This document shows, in pieces, positions 45,250-58,379 of a stretch of DNA of 64,000 bases. Location of the stretch: assembly GCA_949592205.1 (NCBI GenBank), contig CATIUR010000005.1, forward strand, positions 25,933,679 to 25,997,678, in the 5' to 3' direction. The stretch comes from Helichrysum umbraculigerum. Taxonomy: Eukaryota > Streptophyta > Magnoliopsida > Asterales > Asteraceae. Position 1 is the first letter of the stretch. Each line of letters opens with the position of its first letter. The notes beneath the pieces are model-generated. The model was not told where the DNA came from, ran no database searches, and worked only from the letters and a program-made list of their open reading frames with translations. A program made the translations under genes and the position numbers.

Positions 45250-48200
45250 ATGTCTGTTACTGAGCTAAAAGAGAGACACGTAACTGCTACGGAAACCCTA
45301 AATTCACTCAAGGAACGATTACGTGAAAGGCGTCTTCAACTTCTAGATACAGACGGTATATCTAATTGAATTGTTTATTTTATTAATCAATTGGTGTATT
45401 CAATGTACTTATTAGATCTAATGTTTTGTAATTGAATTTGATAGTTGCGAGTTTTGCAAGAGCGCAAGGGAAGAAACCGGTTGCTTTCGGTCCGACGGAT
45501 CTGGTTTGTTGTCGGATCTTACAGGGACATACAGGGAAGGTGAGATTCTAGTTTTTATTTTATGTTAATTTGTATTGAATCCGTTGACTTAAGTTTGGTG
45601 ATGATGAGTTGACCAGTGGTCTAATTATTAGTATGCATAATTAGATTGATAAGATTAAGGAGTGGTCTTGGTCTGAGTTTTTTCAGTTGGTTTTTGAGCT
45701 ATTTTGGATGGTAGATAAGATGTTTGAGAAGATAAGAATTTAAGGCTTGTCAGGCCGGCATTGCTTGTTGACCAATCTTATGATTGGTGGTTGTTATTGT
45801 TTTAGATCTTCAGGGCTTTTGTTAGTTGTTAATTGCCCTTGTCTTTGCCTGCTGGGTCCCGTACGTTGTACGCCAGCCATATGTAGTTGGAACTGTAAAG
45901 GACACAATCACACAACCACAATATTTAGCTATTGACTTTCACCAGAATGGCTTTGGGTTATGTGCATATAAAAGATTTTTGATATTGTGCCCAATTCCGA
46001 AGTTAGTTCTGTTTGTGGTTTTTCACTTGTTCGTGAACACTGTGGATCCAAAGTTTGATGCATCTGAATCTTTGGAGGTTGTTAGGATTCCACTATTTCA
46101 ACAAGTTTATAACAATTCTGAGGGTACACATTACCTATGAGGAAGTTAAGATTAAGTTGTCACGTTTCTTATGATGGGATGGGTGGGAATCGCAAGTGTG
46201 TAATTCTGTTGTGGGTGTTGGGATTATAATTACAAGATCACAAATATTCCTTTTTCTAAGAGTATACGGGAAGTTAATGGGTTTAGCATCAGATGTGTAA
46301 GGTTTTTTTCTTTTTCTTTTCCATTTAGGAATGATAGAAAAAGCCTCATATTGAAGAAACAAAACGTGCTCTTCAAAGTAATGAGTTTCCTTAAAGGATA
46401 GTTAGTTCCATTTGTAAACCTTTGTGATACTTCATTTCATTTCCACCTCCATTAGAGCACACCAAGATGCATCATGAGATTCTATCATGAACTTCTTCAA
46501 TTCATCTGTAGTCCACTATATTTGCCAGAAGTGGTATGCTTCAGTAATGGAGTGATTTGACTTTTGATGTCAAAGTTGTAATTGGTGCATGTAGATTATC
46601 TCTGACCACTTGGTGTGTTGCATTTTCAGATCATTTTGTGACTATGTTGATGCTTGAAACCAATTTCTGTTTTTAAATATAATGTCAAAAATTTTGTTTG
46701 TACTTTGTTGTTTTCTTTCGTTGGCTGAGTATGTTGCTAAAATGATGCATAAGTGCTGTACCTCAATATCTTCTAACTTCAGTAATAAAGTTGGTATATA
46801 TTATTCATCAGTATCTAATAATCTACTTACAAGTTGCTTCATAATTCGTTAGTTTGCCTTTGTATATCATCTGCCTTCAACTTATGGAGAAATTTACTAT
46901 CTTCTTAAATTACTGCTATTTATATGTCTTACCATATGTCAATAAGATTATTTGTAATCTCTGAATTGCAATTATTAAGATCAAAAGGTAATGCAGGTGT
47001 ATTCACTGGATTGGACTCCTGACAAGAATCGTATAGTTAGTGCATCCCAAGATGGAAGATTGATAGTTTGGAATGCTCTCACAAGTCAGAAAACCCATGC
47101 CATCAAACTCCCATGTGCCTGGGTTATGACATGTGCCTTTTCTCCAACTGGACAGTCCGTTGCATGTGGCGGCCTTGATAGCGTATGTTCCATCTTTAAT
47201 CTTAGCTCACCACTTGACAACGATGGTAATATACCAGTATCAAGAATGCTTAGTGGACACAAGGGTTATGTATCCTCTTGTCAGTACGTTCCAGATGATG
47301 ATACTCGTTTAATAACTGGTTCCGGTGATCAGACATGTGTATTATGGGATATAACTACAGGATTGAGAACATCTGTGTTTGGAGGGGAGTTTCAATCAGG
47401 GCATACCGCAGATGTTCTTAGGTAAGTTGTTGATCCACACCTACTATCTGAACTAATTTAGCAATTACAATTTGCTATCAGTGACAAATGGAGTCTTTTT
47501 ACATTCCTATTCATTGTATGGAGAAATTTTGTATATAGTTTTAATCCTCCAACTATCTTTAATCTGGATTTTAGAGGAAGAACATAGATGCACGGGTGAA
47601 TAAAACTATCACTTGCGGCACATGTTTTTGTCTTATGGTTTTATCAGGAAATAAAAGGCTTAATTCTTAACATAAGATGTGAAAGACCCAATTACTAGTT
47701 TTCTTGCTGTTTGAACTTTGAACTGAGTGGGTTTCGACTCTACAACTGTTATTGCCAGTCATTTAGTTCTTAAATACCTGGCTTCTGCTCTTTATCTAGG
47801 GGTGGAAATTTCTACCCGGATACTTATGAATGAGTCTATTTGGTTATATATTATTTCTTATGGTTCAAACGGGTAATCTTAAAGTAGTTAGTTAATAAGG
47901 AAACTGGTCGAATTAGTCAAAGGTTAAGTTTAACTTTTAAGTGTGTTTTATTATGCATAAAACCCTCTAAATTATACATATAAAATATTAGTTAATTAAT
48001 ATTGAAATATACAAATAATGTAATCATATTTGACACACCAAAAATTTAGAAACAGCTTACAAACTTTGGACAAAAAGTATATCGGGTCAACCCATCCCAA
48101 CCATTTTGACTTGTACAAAAAAGTTTCCTATTTTGACTCGTTACTCAACCCACCCGAATTGCCTATTTTGCCACCTCTATGCTTGGTTCATTGTTTTAAA

Positions 48201-50513
48201 TGTTGATTTCAGTGTGTCGATCAGCGGGTCCAACTCAAAAATGTTTGTCTCTGGGTCTTGTGATGCGACTGTACGTCTTTGGGATACACGCGTTGCTAGT
48301 CGTGCAGTAAAAACGTTTCATGGTCATCAGGGGGATGTTAATTCGGTAAAGTTCTTCCCAGATGGAAATAGATTTGGAAGTGGATCTGATGACGGGACTT
48401 GCAGACTTTTTGACATTAGAACTGGCCACCAGCTCCAAGTGTACCCTCCTCAGCAGCAGCAGGGTGATTACAATGCCCCTAATGTAAAGTCTATTGCTTT
48501 CTCCATATCAGGACGTCTGCTCTTTGCTGGCTACTCCAATGGTGATTGCTTTGTATGGGATACTCTTTTGGCAGAGGTAATATGATTCACTATGAATGGA
48601 CCTTACATACTGGGGCGTGGGGGCAGGTCTGAATGCCGGATAATAGAGGTTGTTTTTTAATATGGTTTGGGTTGGTCAGACCTAGACTCTTTTGGTCTTT
48701 TTCTTTTTAAGTTGCTGTCTTGAATAAGTGTATAAAATCTTTATTGCTATAATCACAATGTTGCTTTTAAATCAAACATATTAGGAGGTTTTGAGCATTT
48801 GAAATAAATCTGGTAGCTTTCTGCCTGTTAGGCCCAGTCAACCCCTTTGAGTCATTTACATTTTAGCTAAATTTTACATTTTACCCAAAATACAAACCAA
48901 ATCAAGCCATGTTTAGGCATTTGGAAAGAAATAGCCATATTAAGCCACTGTAGACCCTTGTGCCTCACTAGATAGGAAATTCTTGTTTCTCCTCACATCA
49001 AGTAAGTGGGAATCACGTCATTATTTCTTCTTGCATCATATAAATGGGACCCACGAGTGTAAATGCAATTTGCGGAACACACTGGTAGTGTTCAAAACTC
49101 CGTGTCTTACTCCTGTATTTGGCATTTAGAATATATATTCATATGCAACAGTTTATCCAGAATCGGTTTCAGTAATTCTTTATACTGGTTAATGAATTGC
49201 AGGTTGTGTTAAATCTTGGAACTCTCCAGAACTCACATGAGGCTCGTGTGAGCTGTCTGGGGTTGTCCGCTGATGGTAGTGCCTTGTGCACAGGAAGTTG
49301 GGATACAAGTCTCAAGGTTAGCCCATATTCTACCGTCTCATATTGTCTGATGCATATCCATTCATAGTTGGCATCATGTGCGTTATCAATAACATGTTAT
49401 TAGGTATTTTGTATGTGAACTACATGGTCCATAGATAGCTGATATTACTTTGACCAACAAGAGGCAAATAAGTTATATTAATGGGTAAATTACTTCACTT
49501 TCGCTTAAATTCGTGTAAGACCTTATTTCACATGTTATACCCATGATCAATATAAAATGGAACATTGTAATTACAAAATACATGTATACAGTATGCTAGA
49601 AAGGCCAGCGAGTCTTCCAAAATTCCTCTGCCATTTGTCGTCTATTATCCGTGGCTTCCTGATCCGCTGGTTTAGTTATTTGTAAAGGCTCCTCATATAC
49701 CAACTTTTGTGTGTGTGTGTGTGTGTGTGTGTGCGTGCTTGCATTCGTTCGTTGAAATAGATCCTTATTTTGCTCCTCGCGTAATTTTAACATCAAACTT
49801 GAAAATTAGGTATGCAACACTTTCACACCAAAATGTTAACATAGTGTTAAAAGGTTAAATTTATGTTTATAATATTTCCCAAGATGATTACATTATATGT
49901 ATTTATTCTAGTAGTAATCTAATTTCTTTTAATAAAATAATTTAGTAGGATTTATGCCTTTAAAAAAAAAAAAAAAAACGCTTTGGTGACTGTGAATCTA
50001 TGCGACCCATTTCTTTAGATCTATTTTCTTTCCTATTTGACCTAGTTAGAGATATGAGTAAAACGTTAAATGAATAGACCATTGATTGCTAATTGGCTCA
50101 AAAGTGCCACCTTCAAACTTTATCATGGTAATGCCTTCAAAAACAGGATTTCCGTTCTCTTAGCGTTCTTTTCTATGAATTATGAACATGAAATGTTTTC
50201 TACTATCTCCATCCTAATGAATCTTACAACATTTGCTTTTGCTTGAAATCTGATCTACAGTTACTTTTTTGTCCATTATCAACTTTACTACCTTTTCTTG
50301 TTATTGATAGAATGATAGTTATTAATAAAGATTCATCTCTTAATGCATTGTTGATGGGTAATTATAGACTTTTGGCCAATAGTCAACACATCTATAGAAC
50401 TATGCACCACTTTAGACATTGCAATTTTTTTTATTTGGAAATGCATGTATAAAACATTTTCCTCTCTTTTAATACAGATTTGGGCTTTCGGAGGGCACAG
50501 GACAGTTATTTGA
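45250..50513 (+). CDS. AGB1: Heterotrimeric G-protein beta subunit (AGB1-like)
   Basis: Six exons give 379 aa: 45250-45355, 45445-45539, 46997-47421, 48213-48576, 49203-49316 and 50478-50513; all GT-AG and in phase. Arabidopsis AGB1 is 377 aa. The N-terminal helix (MSVTELKERHVTATETL to about residue 40) would form the coiled coil with G-gamma. Seven WD40 blades follow; clear ones include HTGKVYSLDW...LIVWNAL, DQTCVLWD, DATVRLWD and DGTCRLFD, ending in KIWAFGGHRTVI. The beta-gamma dimer acts at the plasma membrane with G-alpha in development, stomatal and defence signalling. The last exon encodes only 11 residues and lies behind a 1.2-kb intron. Confidence 0.96.
47797..48179. mobile_element. 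Possible hAT-like MITE in G-beta intron 3
   Basis: TAGGGGTGGAAAT at the left and GCCACCTCTA at the right are imperfect inverted ends with hAT-like TAGGGGTGG character. No clear 8-bp duplication was found. Confidence 0.4.
49708..49733. repeat. (TG)13 microsatellite in G-beta intron 5
   Basis: Uninterrupted TG dinucleotide run. Intron 5 also has a long A run near 49962. Confidence 0.95.
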
Positions 50514-52219
50514 ATATTGTTACCAACCAAACTTAGATATGGCCGATGTGGGATCGTAACAAATGTCTAAGAACACATTGAGGTAAGTTTGTAACTAGTG
50601 AGTCTGAGTTGCATTTTTCTTGACAAATGTATCTGTACGTTTTGTTAACCTTGTGGAGAATGAACATAAACTAGTCGCAGTAGAACAAATGGTAAATATT
50701 TTCGTGTTGGTCCACAAAATTGAGGATCGTTCATATTTTTTTTGCTGATTGAAGATCTAATCTATCCTTGAGAGTAAGTACTATTCAATCCAACCCCCTC
50801 TACCTGCTTTCCTAAGCCGCAATCACCACCATACGTGGGCTGCGTAAAAAAACTTAAAAATAGATGTGCATAAAATGAATGAGCATTTTATATCTGACGA
50901 CCGTTTCATATAAAAAGAGGTTTGTTGTGGTGGTGTGTCATTACCTTGATTCATTACTCCTAGATCATTCAGGGTATATCGGTTTTAGATACGTGAAATG
51001 GCCTTGATTGATTTGATATTGATGTCGTGTGGTTTATGATACATATATATCAAGGAAATAATGGCTAATAGCCTAATATGATTGTTGGGAAACAATTAAG
51101 ATGATTCCTTTGTATGGAGATCGATTGTCCACCTTGATGTGTGATTATTATGTTAACAAGCTTTATCAGCTGTAATCGTTATTGCACTTATTAAAGCACA
51201 AGTTGTAAGGGGTGGAAGAACAAATAAACTGTCGATGGAATTTCATTTTACAGTATATTTTTATGTCCTACTTATATGCCCCCAACTTTCTAACTTATGC
51301 GCTAAAGGCGTAAGTTAAGTCGTGTTTGTCTATCTTCTGTCCCGAGGACACAACTTACTCAAAAATTCCTATTTAAGTAATAAAATCCATTTAATAAACT
51401 CATCAATTTTCATCTATTCAAGCGTATTTATTATATATTTTATGATGTGCGAAAACTTTTATTTTTACTAAGCGTTCATTATCTTTCTAAAGTATAAGTT
51501 AGTCAAATCCAAGTTTATCAAGAAAATTCTAGCAAACAGTCGGCTACAAATGGATATATCTTTGGATACATCTCAATTTTCAATCATAACTTCTACATCT
51601 CATTTCCTTCATTGAAAAAATAAAAGTGAAAAATAAACTAAATAATGGAACGTGAACTCTTTTGAATGAGGAAATTAGATAACTTACAACTCAATTCATT
51701 TGTGAACCAAATATATTTGTGAAATGGAATTGAGATTTCAATTCTATCGAATTCTGTTGAATTTCACGAATCAAACGCAACCTAAGAGTTTGGTTAACTA
51801 TGCCCTAAAGAGTATAAGATAACTCCATAATAATTGTATATATATTAATTGACGGCCGTGTTTTTACTATTCACCAGGAGTATTTATAGTCTACAGTCGG
51901 ATTCTTTTTCGGACGGTGCAGCAGGATCTTTTTTTCGGGTTGCTCACAGAATTTGGTATCTCACGGGTCACTCACACAACAATTGAAGGATGATATTTTG
52001 ACACCCCCAACCCTAAACCCTAAACACTAACCCCTAAACCACAAACCCTAAACACTAACCCCTAAACCTCAAACTCTAAACCCTAAACGCAACATTTTAA
52101 CACATGTGTTAGTAAATGTGAAACTCACCAAAAAAGATGGAAAAAAAAAACTCTTCGAAAGTATGCCTTGAGGGACGGCAAATAGGGGTGTACGTTCGGT
52201 CGGTTTACGGTTTAATTGG
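50514..52219. other. Intergenic region right of the G-beta gene
   Basis: 3' flank of the G-beta gene followed by AT-rich DNA. A small inverted motif (CTTATGCGCTAAAGGCGTAAG) is near 51294. The telomere-like block is listed separately. No gene recognised. Confidence 0.4.
52011..52088. repeat. Interstitial telomere-like CCCTAAA repeats, degenerate
   Basis: Eight or so CCCTAAA/CCCCTAAA/CACTAA units form an imperfect array of the plant telomere repeat, well inside the chromosome arm judging by the genes nearby. Confidence 0.85.
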
Positions 52220-54212
52220 TGTAACATCCGCAAATTGGGCCTAGAAGTTTTATATTATTTCCTGATTTTTAGTTGTTAGGAAATAGTTTTGTTAGATTTG
52301 TTGAAAATAAATGGTTAAAATAAGTTCAGGACTTATTGTGATTAGTGAAATATTAATTGTTTTAAATTAATGTAGTTGACGGAACAATAAAACGTTTGGA
52401 CTCGCAAATGGTTTTCGGGTTCCAGACAATAGGTTGAGAAGGGGTATTAAATTATACCCGTATAATTGAAGTCGGTTAAAATTGGGCCGACCTTTTTTCC
52501 TTTACTTCCCCCCTAATCCTTTTATTTCCTGATGCAACCAAAACATACATACATACAAATGAAATTTAAATAGAGAGATCAAAAGAGAGGAAGGAAAGAG
52601 TGATCTTGTTACTGTGATTAATTCATTATCATCATCAGATTTCTATTAACACCACCATCATCATCATATAGTGCTTGTAAGTGTTCTTATGGTTTATATT
52701 TGATATTGGATCAAATCATTAGGGTTTATGATTATATGTAAAATTGATGATGATATATGATGATTTGTGATGATATATACTTCTTGTTATCTGTCACAAT
52801 CGATTAGAAACCTGAAACTGTGGATTTGATTGTGTTTGATTCGACTTTGAGATAAACAGGAAGAAATTCGCTGGGCTGCTGGTTCGTACCAGGTCGCGAC
52901 GCGACATGGTCGAAATCGCGACGCGATTTATAGTTGATTGCGACGCGATTAGTGATGAATCGCGACGCGATTATTGTCTGTACAGTTCAGTTTCGTTTCT
53001 GCATAATATTAGAAGCTGTCGGTTTAGTATAGCAATTAAAGTGTATGTTGCAATAATATTATGTTATGTTGATAAATCAGTACTTATAGTTTATTTTAAC
53101 ATATATGATGGTGAATTGGATTAGTGTAATGAAGTTAATAACTAAACTAACTTAATGATGAGAATGGCTAGTAGTAGTAGTATAATATGTTGCTAATGGC
53201 AATCTGATTATGATTGTGTGAGTATGTTAGAGACTTAAAAGGCACCTGGTAATCTTGTTGTAGTTCAAGTACATTCAATACTTAATTGGTATAATTATGT
53301 GAAGTAAGTTATATAATTATAACATGAGTTTGTTATTGAGACAAGTTACTGACTTGTGATGTTTGTGGTGATTTCAAATAAACAAGAGACTCAGTAACAT
53401 TAGACTACTGAGTGGAGACTAAGGTGATTGGTGAGTGGTTCTGTACCTTCAGTGTGGTTTAGCTGTAACAGGTTTAGTTACAGCAAGTGAATGTAGATTT
53501 ATTGTTGAAAGACTGTTTAGTCTGATATGCTGATTGTGATTATTTGGCCTTTGGGCATAAGTGATTAATCGGAGGTCAAGATGATTTAGGCTTGGTTACT
53601 ATTGTTGGACGACAGGGATTTCCTTGTACATGTCGTTAATAGGAAATTAGGTCGTGTGAAAATAGTAACTAGCTATCGGTTAACCGCTGTTTTGGCCTGC
53701 AGCTCAGTTGGGTTATGATTAACCGCTGTTTTGGCCTACAGCTCAGTGGGGTTACTAAGTGTTGTTTGAGGAGCTTTTTACTGGTTTTGGGCTGCCTCAA
53801 GGACCACCGATCCTCTGATGTTGTGTGAAACCATATGATTGTGACTGTGATTATTTGTTGTAGACAAAGTTGTTATTGCTAGATTGGACTGTCGGTCACA
53901 GTTCTATCTCACTTAGCAGTTGTGCTAATCCCACCACTTTAAATTACTTCTTGCAGGTTATGACTTGACAGGGTGGTCGGGCAAGAAGGTGTCGATCTGA
54001 ATGAATGTTTGACGTCTGCTGCGTTGACTTTGATATTGATTTTGTTAAATATTGTGATGTTGGATTTATATAACACCCAACGGCTGTATTTTGATTGTGA
54101 AATTATAAATTATTGAATGTATTTGTATTTAAAATGAAGAGTTTGTTTTGGGACATCGCTTCCAGGTCGAGATACATTATTAAAATGTGTTGATTGAAAG
54201 CAGGGTGTTATA
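52220..54212 (+). repeat. 5' LTR of the decayed gag-only element
   Basis: Begins TGTAACATCCGC; the end reads GGGTGTTATA, a TA where CA is expected, before the PBS at 54216 (TGGTATCAGAGC). It has a donor-like TTGTAAGTGTTC (52677) and acceptor-like TTGCAGG (53956) in the same places as in the 12-kb element, and a duplicated TTAACCGCTGTTTTGGCC segment (53680, 53720). Confidence 0.85.
52896..52970. repeat. Four GCGACGCGA copies at exactly 22-bp spacing
   Basis: The 9-mer starts at 52896, 52918, 52940 and 52962. Flanks are mostly TC and TTT or C. It lies at the LTR position where related elements carry the AACGCGATCC arrays. Confidence 0.92.
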
Positions 54213-54384
54213 AGTTGGTATCAGAGCATAGGTTTGGGTTAATTGAATGGTGGTAAGTGTTCGATCCCAAATCTATGATTGTGTTTGTCAAACATTCCAG
54301 GTGTGGGATTAGTTAGTGATTGAAATTGTTAGTCTGTAGATACTAACGATTAACAATTTGTGAGATTGTTGTTGTGATACAGAT

Positions 54385-55457
54385 ATGGCAGGTAATGAGT
54401 ACCCGACCAATATTCCCCATAGTGCTTCTCGGATGGACACTTTTCCTTTGGAGATACAGAGTGATAGATATGAGCAGACTGGTATTATATTTTCAGCTCA
54501 TGAGGATATTGATAGAGATGAGGATATATCTCAAATGAAGCGTGAATTACTTGAACTTAGAGGTTTCAAACAACAGGTTGAACAGGACAGACAGGCTAGA
54601 CTTTTACAGCAACCGAGACAGGTTTGTTCTTTTAACACATTTATGAGAAGTAAACCTTCAGAATTTCAGGTAGTTCAAATCCTTCAGTTACTTTGGATTG
54701 GTTGAGAGATACTGAGAGAAAATTTGAGGTTTGTAAATGTGACGAGACGGATAAAGTTCCATTTGCTGTTCAGCTTCTTAAAGGTCGAGCTATGACTTGG
54801 TGGGATTCGATTACATCTGTTTTAACCCCAGAACAAAAAGTATCTATTAGATGGCCGGATTTTTATAATGAGATGTGTAAACAATTCTGTTTAGAGTTTG
54901 ATGTGTCACGTATTAGACAGGAATTTATGGAACTACATATGACAGATCAGATGACTATTGATGAGTTGATTTCACAGTTTACAGATAAATTAAGATTTGT
55001 TCATTAGTGGGTTCCAGATGACAAAACCAAGATTGATTGTTTTGTTAGAGCACTACCACCCGATTATCGTACTACTGTAAGATTGGCAAGTTCCTTAGCA
55101 CATGCTTTTGATTTAGCTCGTTCAGTGGATAGTGATATACGGGCTAGAGATATGCAAAGTAAAGAAAAGACTTTACAGTATTCTGAAAGTGATCGTCATG
55201 GCAAAAGTAAACATAAAGGACAGAGTAGTCAGCAAAGCAGGAAACAAAGTGATCATAGTGGTTCAGTTGATAAACCCAAGTGGTGTTACAGATGTAAAAC
55301 CAGACATACCGGGTTGTGTACTTCTCAAACTTCTAGATGTATTAAGAGTGATGTGTTTGGTCATGATGCTAGGGATTGTGATTATCCTACTCATGTTTGT
55401 TGGATTTGTCACAAGGAGAGTCATCGAGCAAATCAGTGTCCAGAGGCTATGAGATAG
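54385..55457 (+). pseudogene. gag: Gag of the decayed element, broken
   Basis: Three pieces form one former gag. The first frame (MAGNEYPTN at 54385) is lost near 54668 by a small deletion before the DWLRDTERKFEVCKC block. The second ends at TAG 55005-55007, where CAG (Gln) of the RFVQQWVP-type motif is expected. The third carries the zinc region with CYRCKTRHTGLC and CWICHKESHRANQC; the middle knuckle lacks its second Cys (CIKSDVFGHDARDC). It ends TAG at 55455-55457. Clearly non-functional. Confidence 0.9.
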
Positions 55458-56048
55458 GATTCGAGGTTGGTCGGGAGGTCGTCATTTTGCCATGAGGGGA
55501 AGAATGTGCTATCAGTTGCTGGCAGAGTTTTTCTGATGACAGTTAATTCGACTGTCGAGACATGTGACGTCATTCCAGGTACTTCTGTATTACTCTATAC
55601 TGGCATATGATTATGTAGCTTAGAGTTAGTTGTACCTTTATATTGTTTGATATGTGATAAACTAAATTTGCTCCTATTGTGTTTATTAATTCTGTTGAAA
55701 TAGAATTAAGTGATGATGAGATAATTTAATTTATCACATAGGTGACTGGGGTTAGTGTTTGATATTGGCCCATACTTTTGTGTTGAACTTATTTGTTGTC
55801 AATCTTTTGTTTATAAGATTTTGACCTGAGTGGATTGAGATAAATTAATTGAGACAAATTGGCAATGCGGGAACTTGACGATTGATTGTAATTGTGAACC
55901 ATTACATGTGCTTGGGGGAAACAGATAGGAGCATATATCTTGGGATATGTGAATGTGGAAAGAATTGAAAACATGTAATTACATTTATAAGTTGCTCACG
56001 GAGTAACGTGTGACATGTGGTATTTATTATGATTAAGTAGTTGATGAT
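55458..56048 (+). other. Internal remnant of the decayed gag-only element
   Basis: AT-rich sequence after gag with no recognisable protease or RT. It ends with ATGAT, the left target duplication of the reversed insertion, and continues at 58765. Confidence 0.5.
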
Positions 56049-56433
56049 TGTGAAAACGTAAGAATGATCTAGCTCAGATTGTTTAGATCTTGACCTAGGA
56101 TCAATGATAACAAAGACAATAATTTGCAGCGGAATAAGAACAAATCAATGTTATCTCAACAAGCCCCAATATTATTTGATCAGAATAACACGGTTATACA
56201 AATATAACAGGATCAAGAAACCTTGATCTTGAGGCTAAATCAAAACCCTAGACGTCTACATTCTTTTGTGCACACCCAAAACCTACGTCCCTATGTCTCT
56301 TTATATAATAGAGATCATTAGGGTTACAAGAAATCATAATTATACTAGGAGACTAATAAAAATAAAACTATTCAACTTTAGTCCCTCAACTTTCGTCTTT
56401 TATTTTGTCTCATCAAATTAATTAATCCTAACA
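56049..56433 (-). repeat. 3' LTR of the reversed element
   Basis: 385 bp, TGTGAAAACG...AATCCTAACA on the plus strand; ends inverted TGT/ACA. Confidence 0.9.
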
Positions 56434-57179
56434 ATCTTCCCCTATTTGATGATGACAAAATATCGATCTTCTTGCACAAACTTCCCCTTAACTCTTGATT
56501 TCTTGTAAACCATGCCATGCGATAAGTTGCAAATCTGAATTTTCAAATTCTTCTTCCCCTTTTTGTCATAATCCAATAGGGTTCTTTTGCAACTTGTAAA
56601 CACTTCCCCTCAAGTGTTACATGTAGATGATGAAACATTAAACAGTAAGCTTCCCCTAAAAATATATTCACCATCTCTTGAATCTCTTGGCTCTATGTAG
56701 TGATCACCGATGAAGAAAATAGAGTATAACAAACTTGATGAAGAAATCGAATCTTCCAAACCTGTACCTTATATCTTGTACTATTCACGACGTCGAACTT
56801 ATATTCCATGTATAAGTAGATCACAATCTCCCCTTAAGATCTCTTTGACAAAAATCCTTATTTTCCATAATAAGTCACCGAGCAACCCAAACTCTTCCAA
56901 GTGATAGCAAATGTGAGCATTGAGCATCCTAAGTTTAATCTCACACGTTTGCTAGATTTTGTCAAGTCTTCGTCGTCACCATACAAACCAAACAAGTTAT
57001 CTTCAAAGTTTACAACCATTACTTTGAGATCTGATAAGATACACGCCTGTAAAACTCAACTACAATATCAAATAAGCTATAATCAATCTTCTTCGTAATC
57101 ACATCTTCAGAAGCGAGCCATAAAATCAGTAAGAATAAATTGTTATGAAAAACAATTGCATCCGAGATCCAAAACTATC

Positions 57180-57440
57180 AGTTAAACTAACAGTTTTAAC
57201 TAATTAGTACTAACAGTGTTAACTATTATTACTGATAGTTTTAACCGCCAAGTCAATCAACAGTGGTAATATTCTTAAAAATACCCAAACAGTGGTAATC
57301 TCCACCACTTTCACAAACAGTGGTAACCACCAAACCAACAGTGGTAATCGCCAAAGACCTCAAACAGTGACAATATTCTTCCAAAACCATTAACAGTGGC
57401 TTTGAGCTGAACTAACAGTGGTAATTTCAACTTAAAACCC
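57180..57440 (-). repeat. Interspersed AACAGTGGTAAT motif copies in the reversed element
   Basis: AACAGTGGTAA or close variants (AACAGTGACAAT, AACAGTGGCT, AACAGTGTTAA) occur about eight times over 200 bp with irregular spacing. In the element's own orientation this is ATTACCACTGTT in the downstream leader half. Confidence 0.75.
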
Positions 57441-58379
57441 CAATCAATCAGACAAACAAAACCAATAGCAAGTTAGCAAGTGTAGTCATCGTAACAGTAC
57501 ATTGACGCAAATTACAAACCCTATGTCAATCTTCGTTGCAACCTGATCAAATCGTTCTCAAAATCCCATGCAGCAGCTTCAAACTGTATATTAGTTCTGT
57601 AAACCTTTGCATATCAACATCATCACCACTAACCATTCAATCGTTGCAAAATTTCTGAATATGTGGTATGAGCTGCTCTTCATCTTGATCACAGTACAAA
57701 CATGAAAACCCTAGCATAATCTCTGCTCATGAGTGCACTTAATGACTCCTCGTTCTTTATAGAAGTAGGGTTTGAAAATAAACTCTAGGCTGCCTTCGTT
57801 AATCTTTGATCACCTGCATCTCTTCCATGAAACTCCAGAAACCCTAACCTGATTGTACCATGTGTTGCAAGAACAACAATTGCAGCAACAATAATAATTT
57901 AAAATAGATTCATAGTAAGAAACCGATTCAACGAAACAATCAGATAGCTGTACACACAAATCCAAAACAGAATCTTTAGTCTTGTTCATTCAGAAACCCT
58001 TGAACCAGAAAGAAGAATTCGTAAACCTGATTCTGCACTAAGCGAAGTATCCCAGAAAAATAAACCATACAAATTATATTTTATTGACTTAGTTGCCCAA
58101 ATTTAATAATACGATCAATCCTCAAGTCAGCAAAAGTATGCAGCAATACACCAATCAATTCATAAGTCGGTTAACAAATAAATCATAAGAAACAAGTTTG
58201 TGGTATTTAAATTAATACCATGTTGGTGTAATTAATTATTGCAAAAGCTTTATCGAACATTTTCCCTTCAACTTGACAATTAAACATGCTGTACGGATGA
58301 ATTAAATGTTCTCACTCTATCTTCAATCTCGTACACTTGATAAATCCTAGATCATGAGCCACCTTGCTCTGATACCAAT

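Noticed and set aside
49596..49796. Minus-strand frame over the TG microsatellite
   Set aside because: HTHTHTHT is the translation of the TG repeat; not a gene.
56710..57098. Coding sequence in the reversed LTR element
   Set aside because: Two short plus-strand frames, antisense to the element, without any gag or pol motif.
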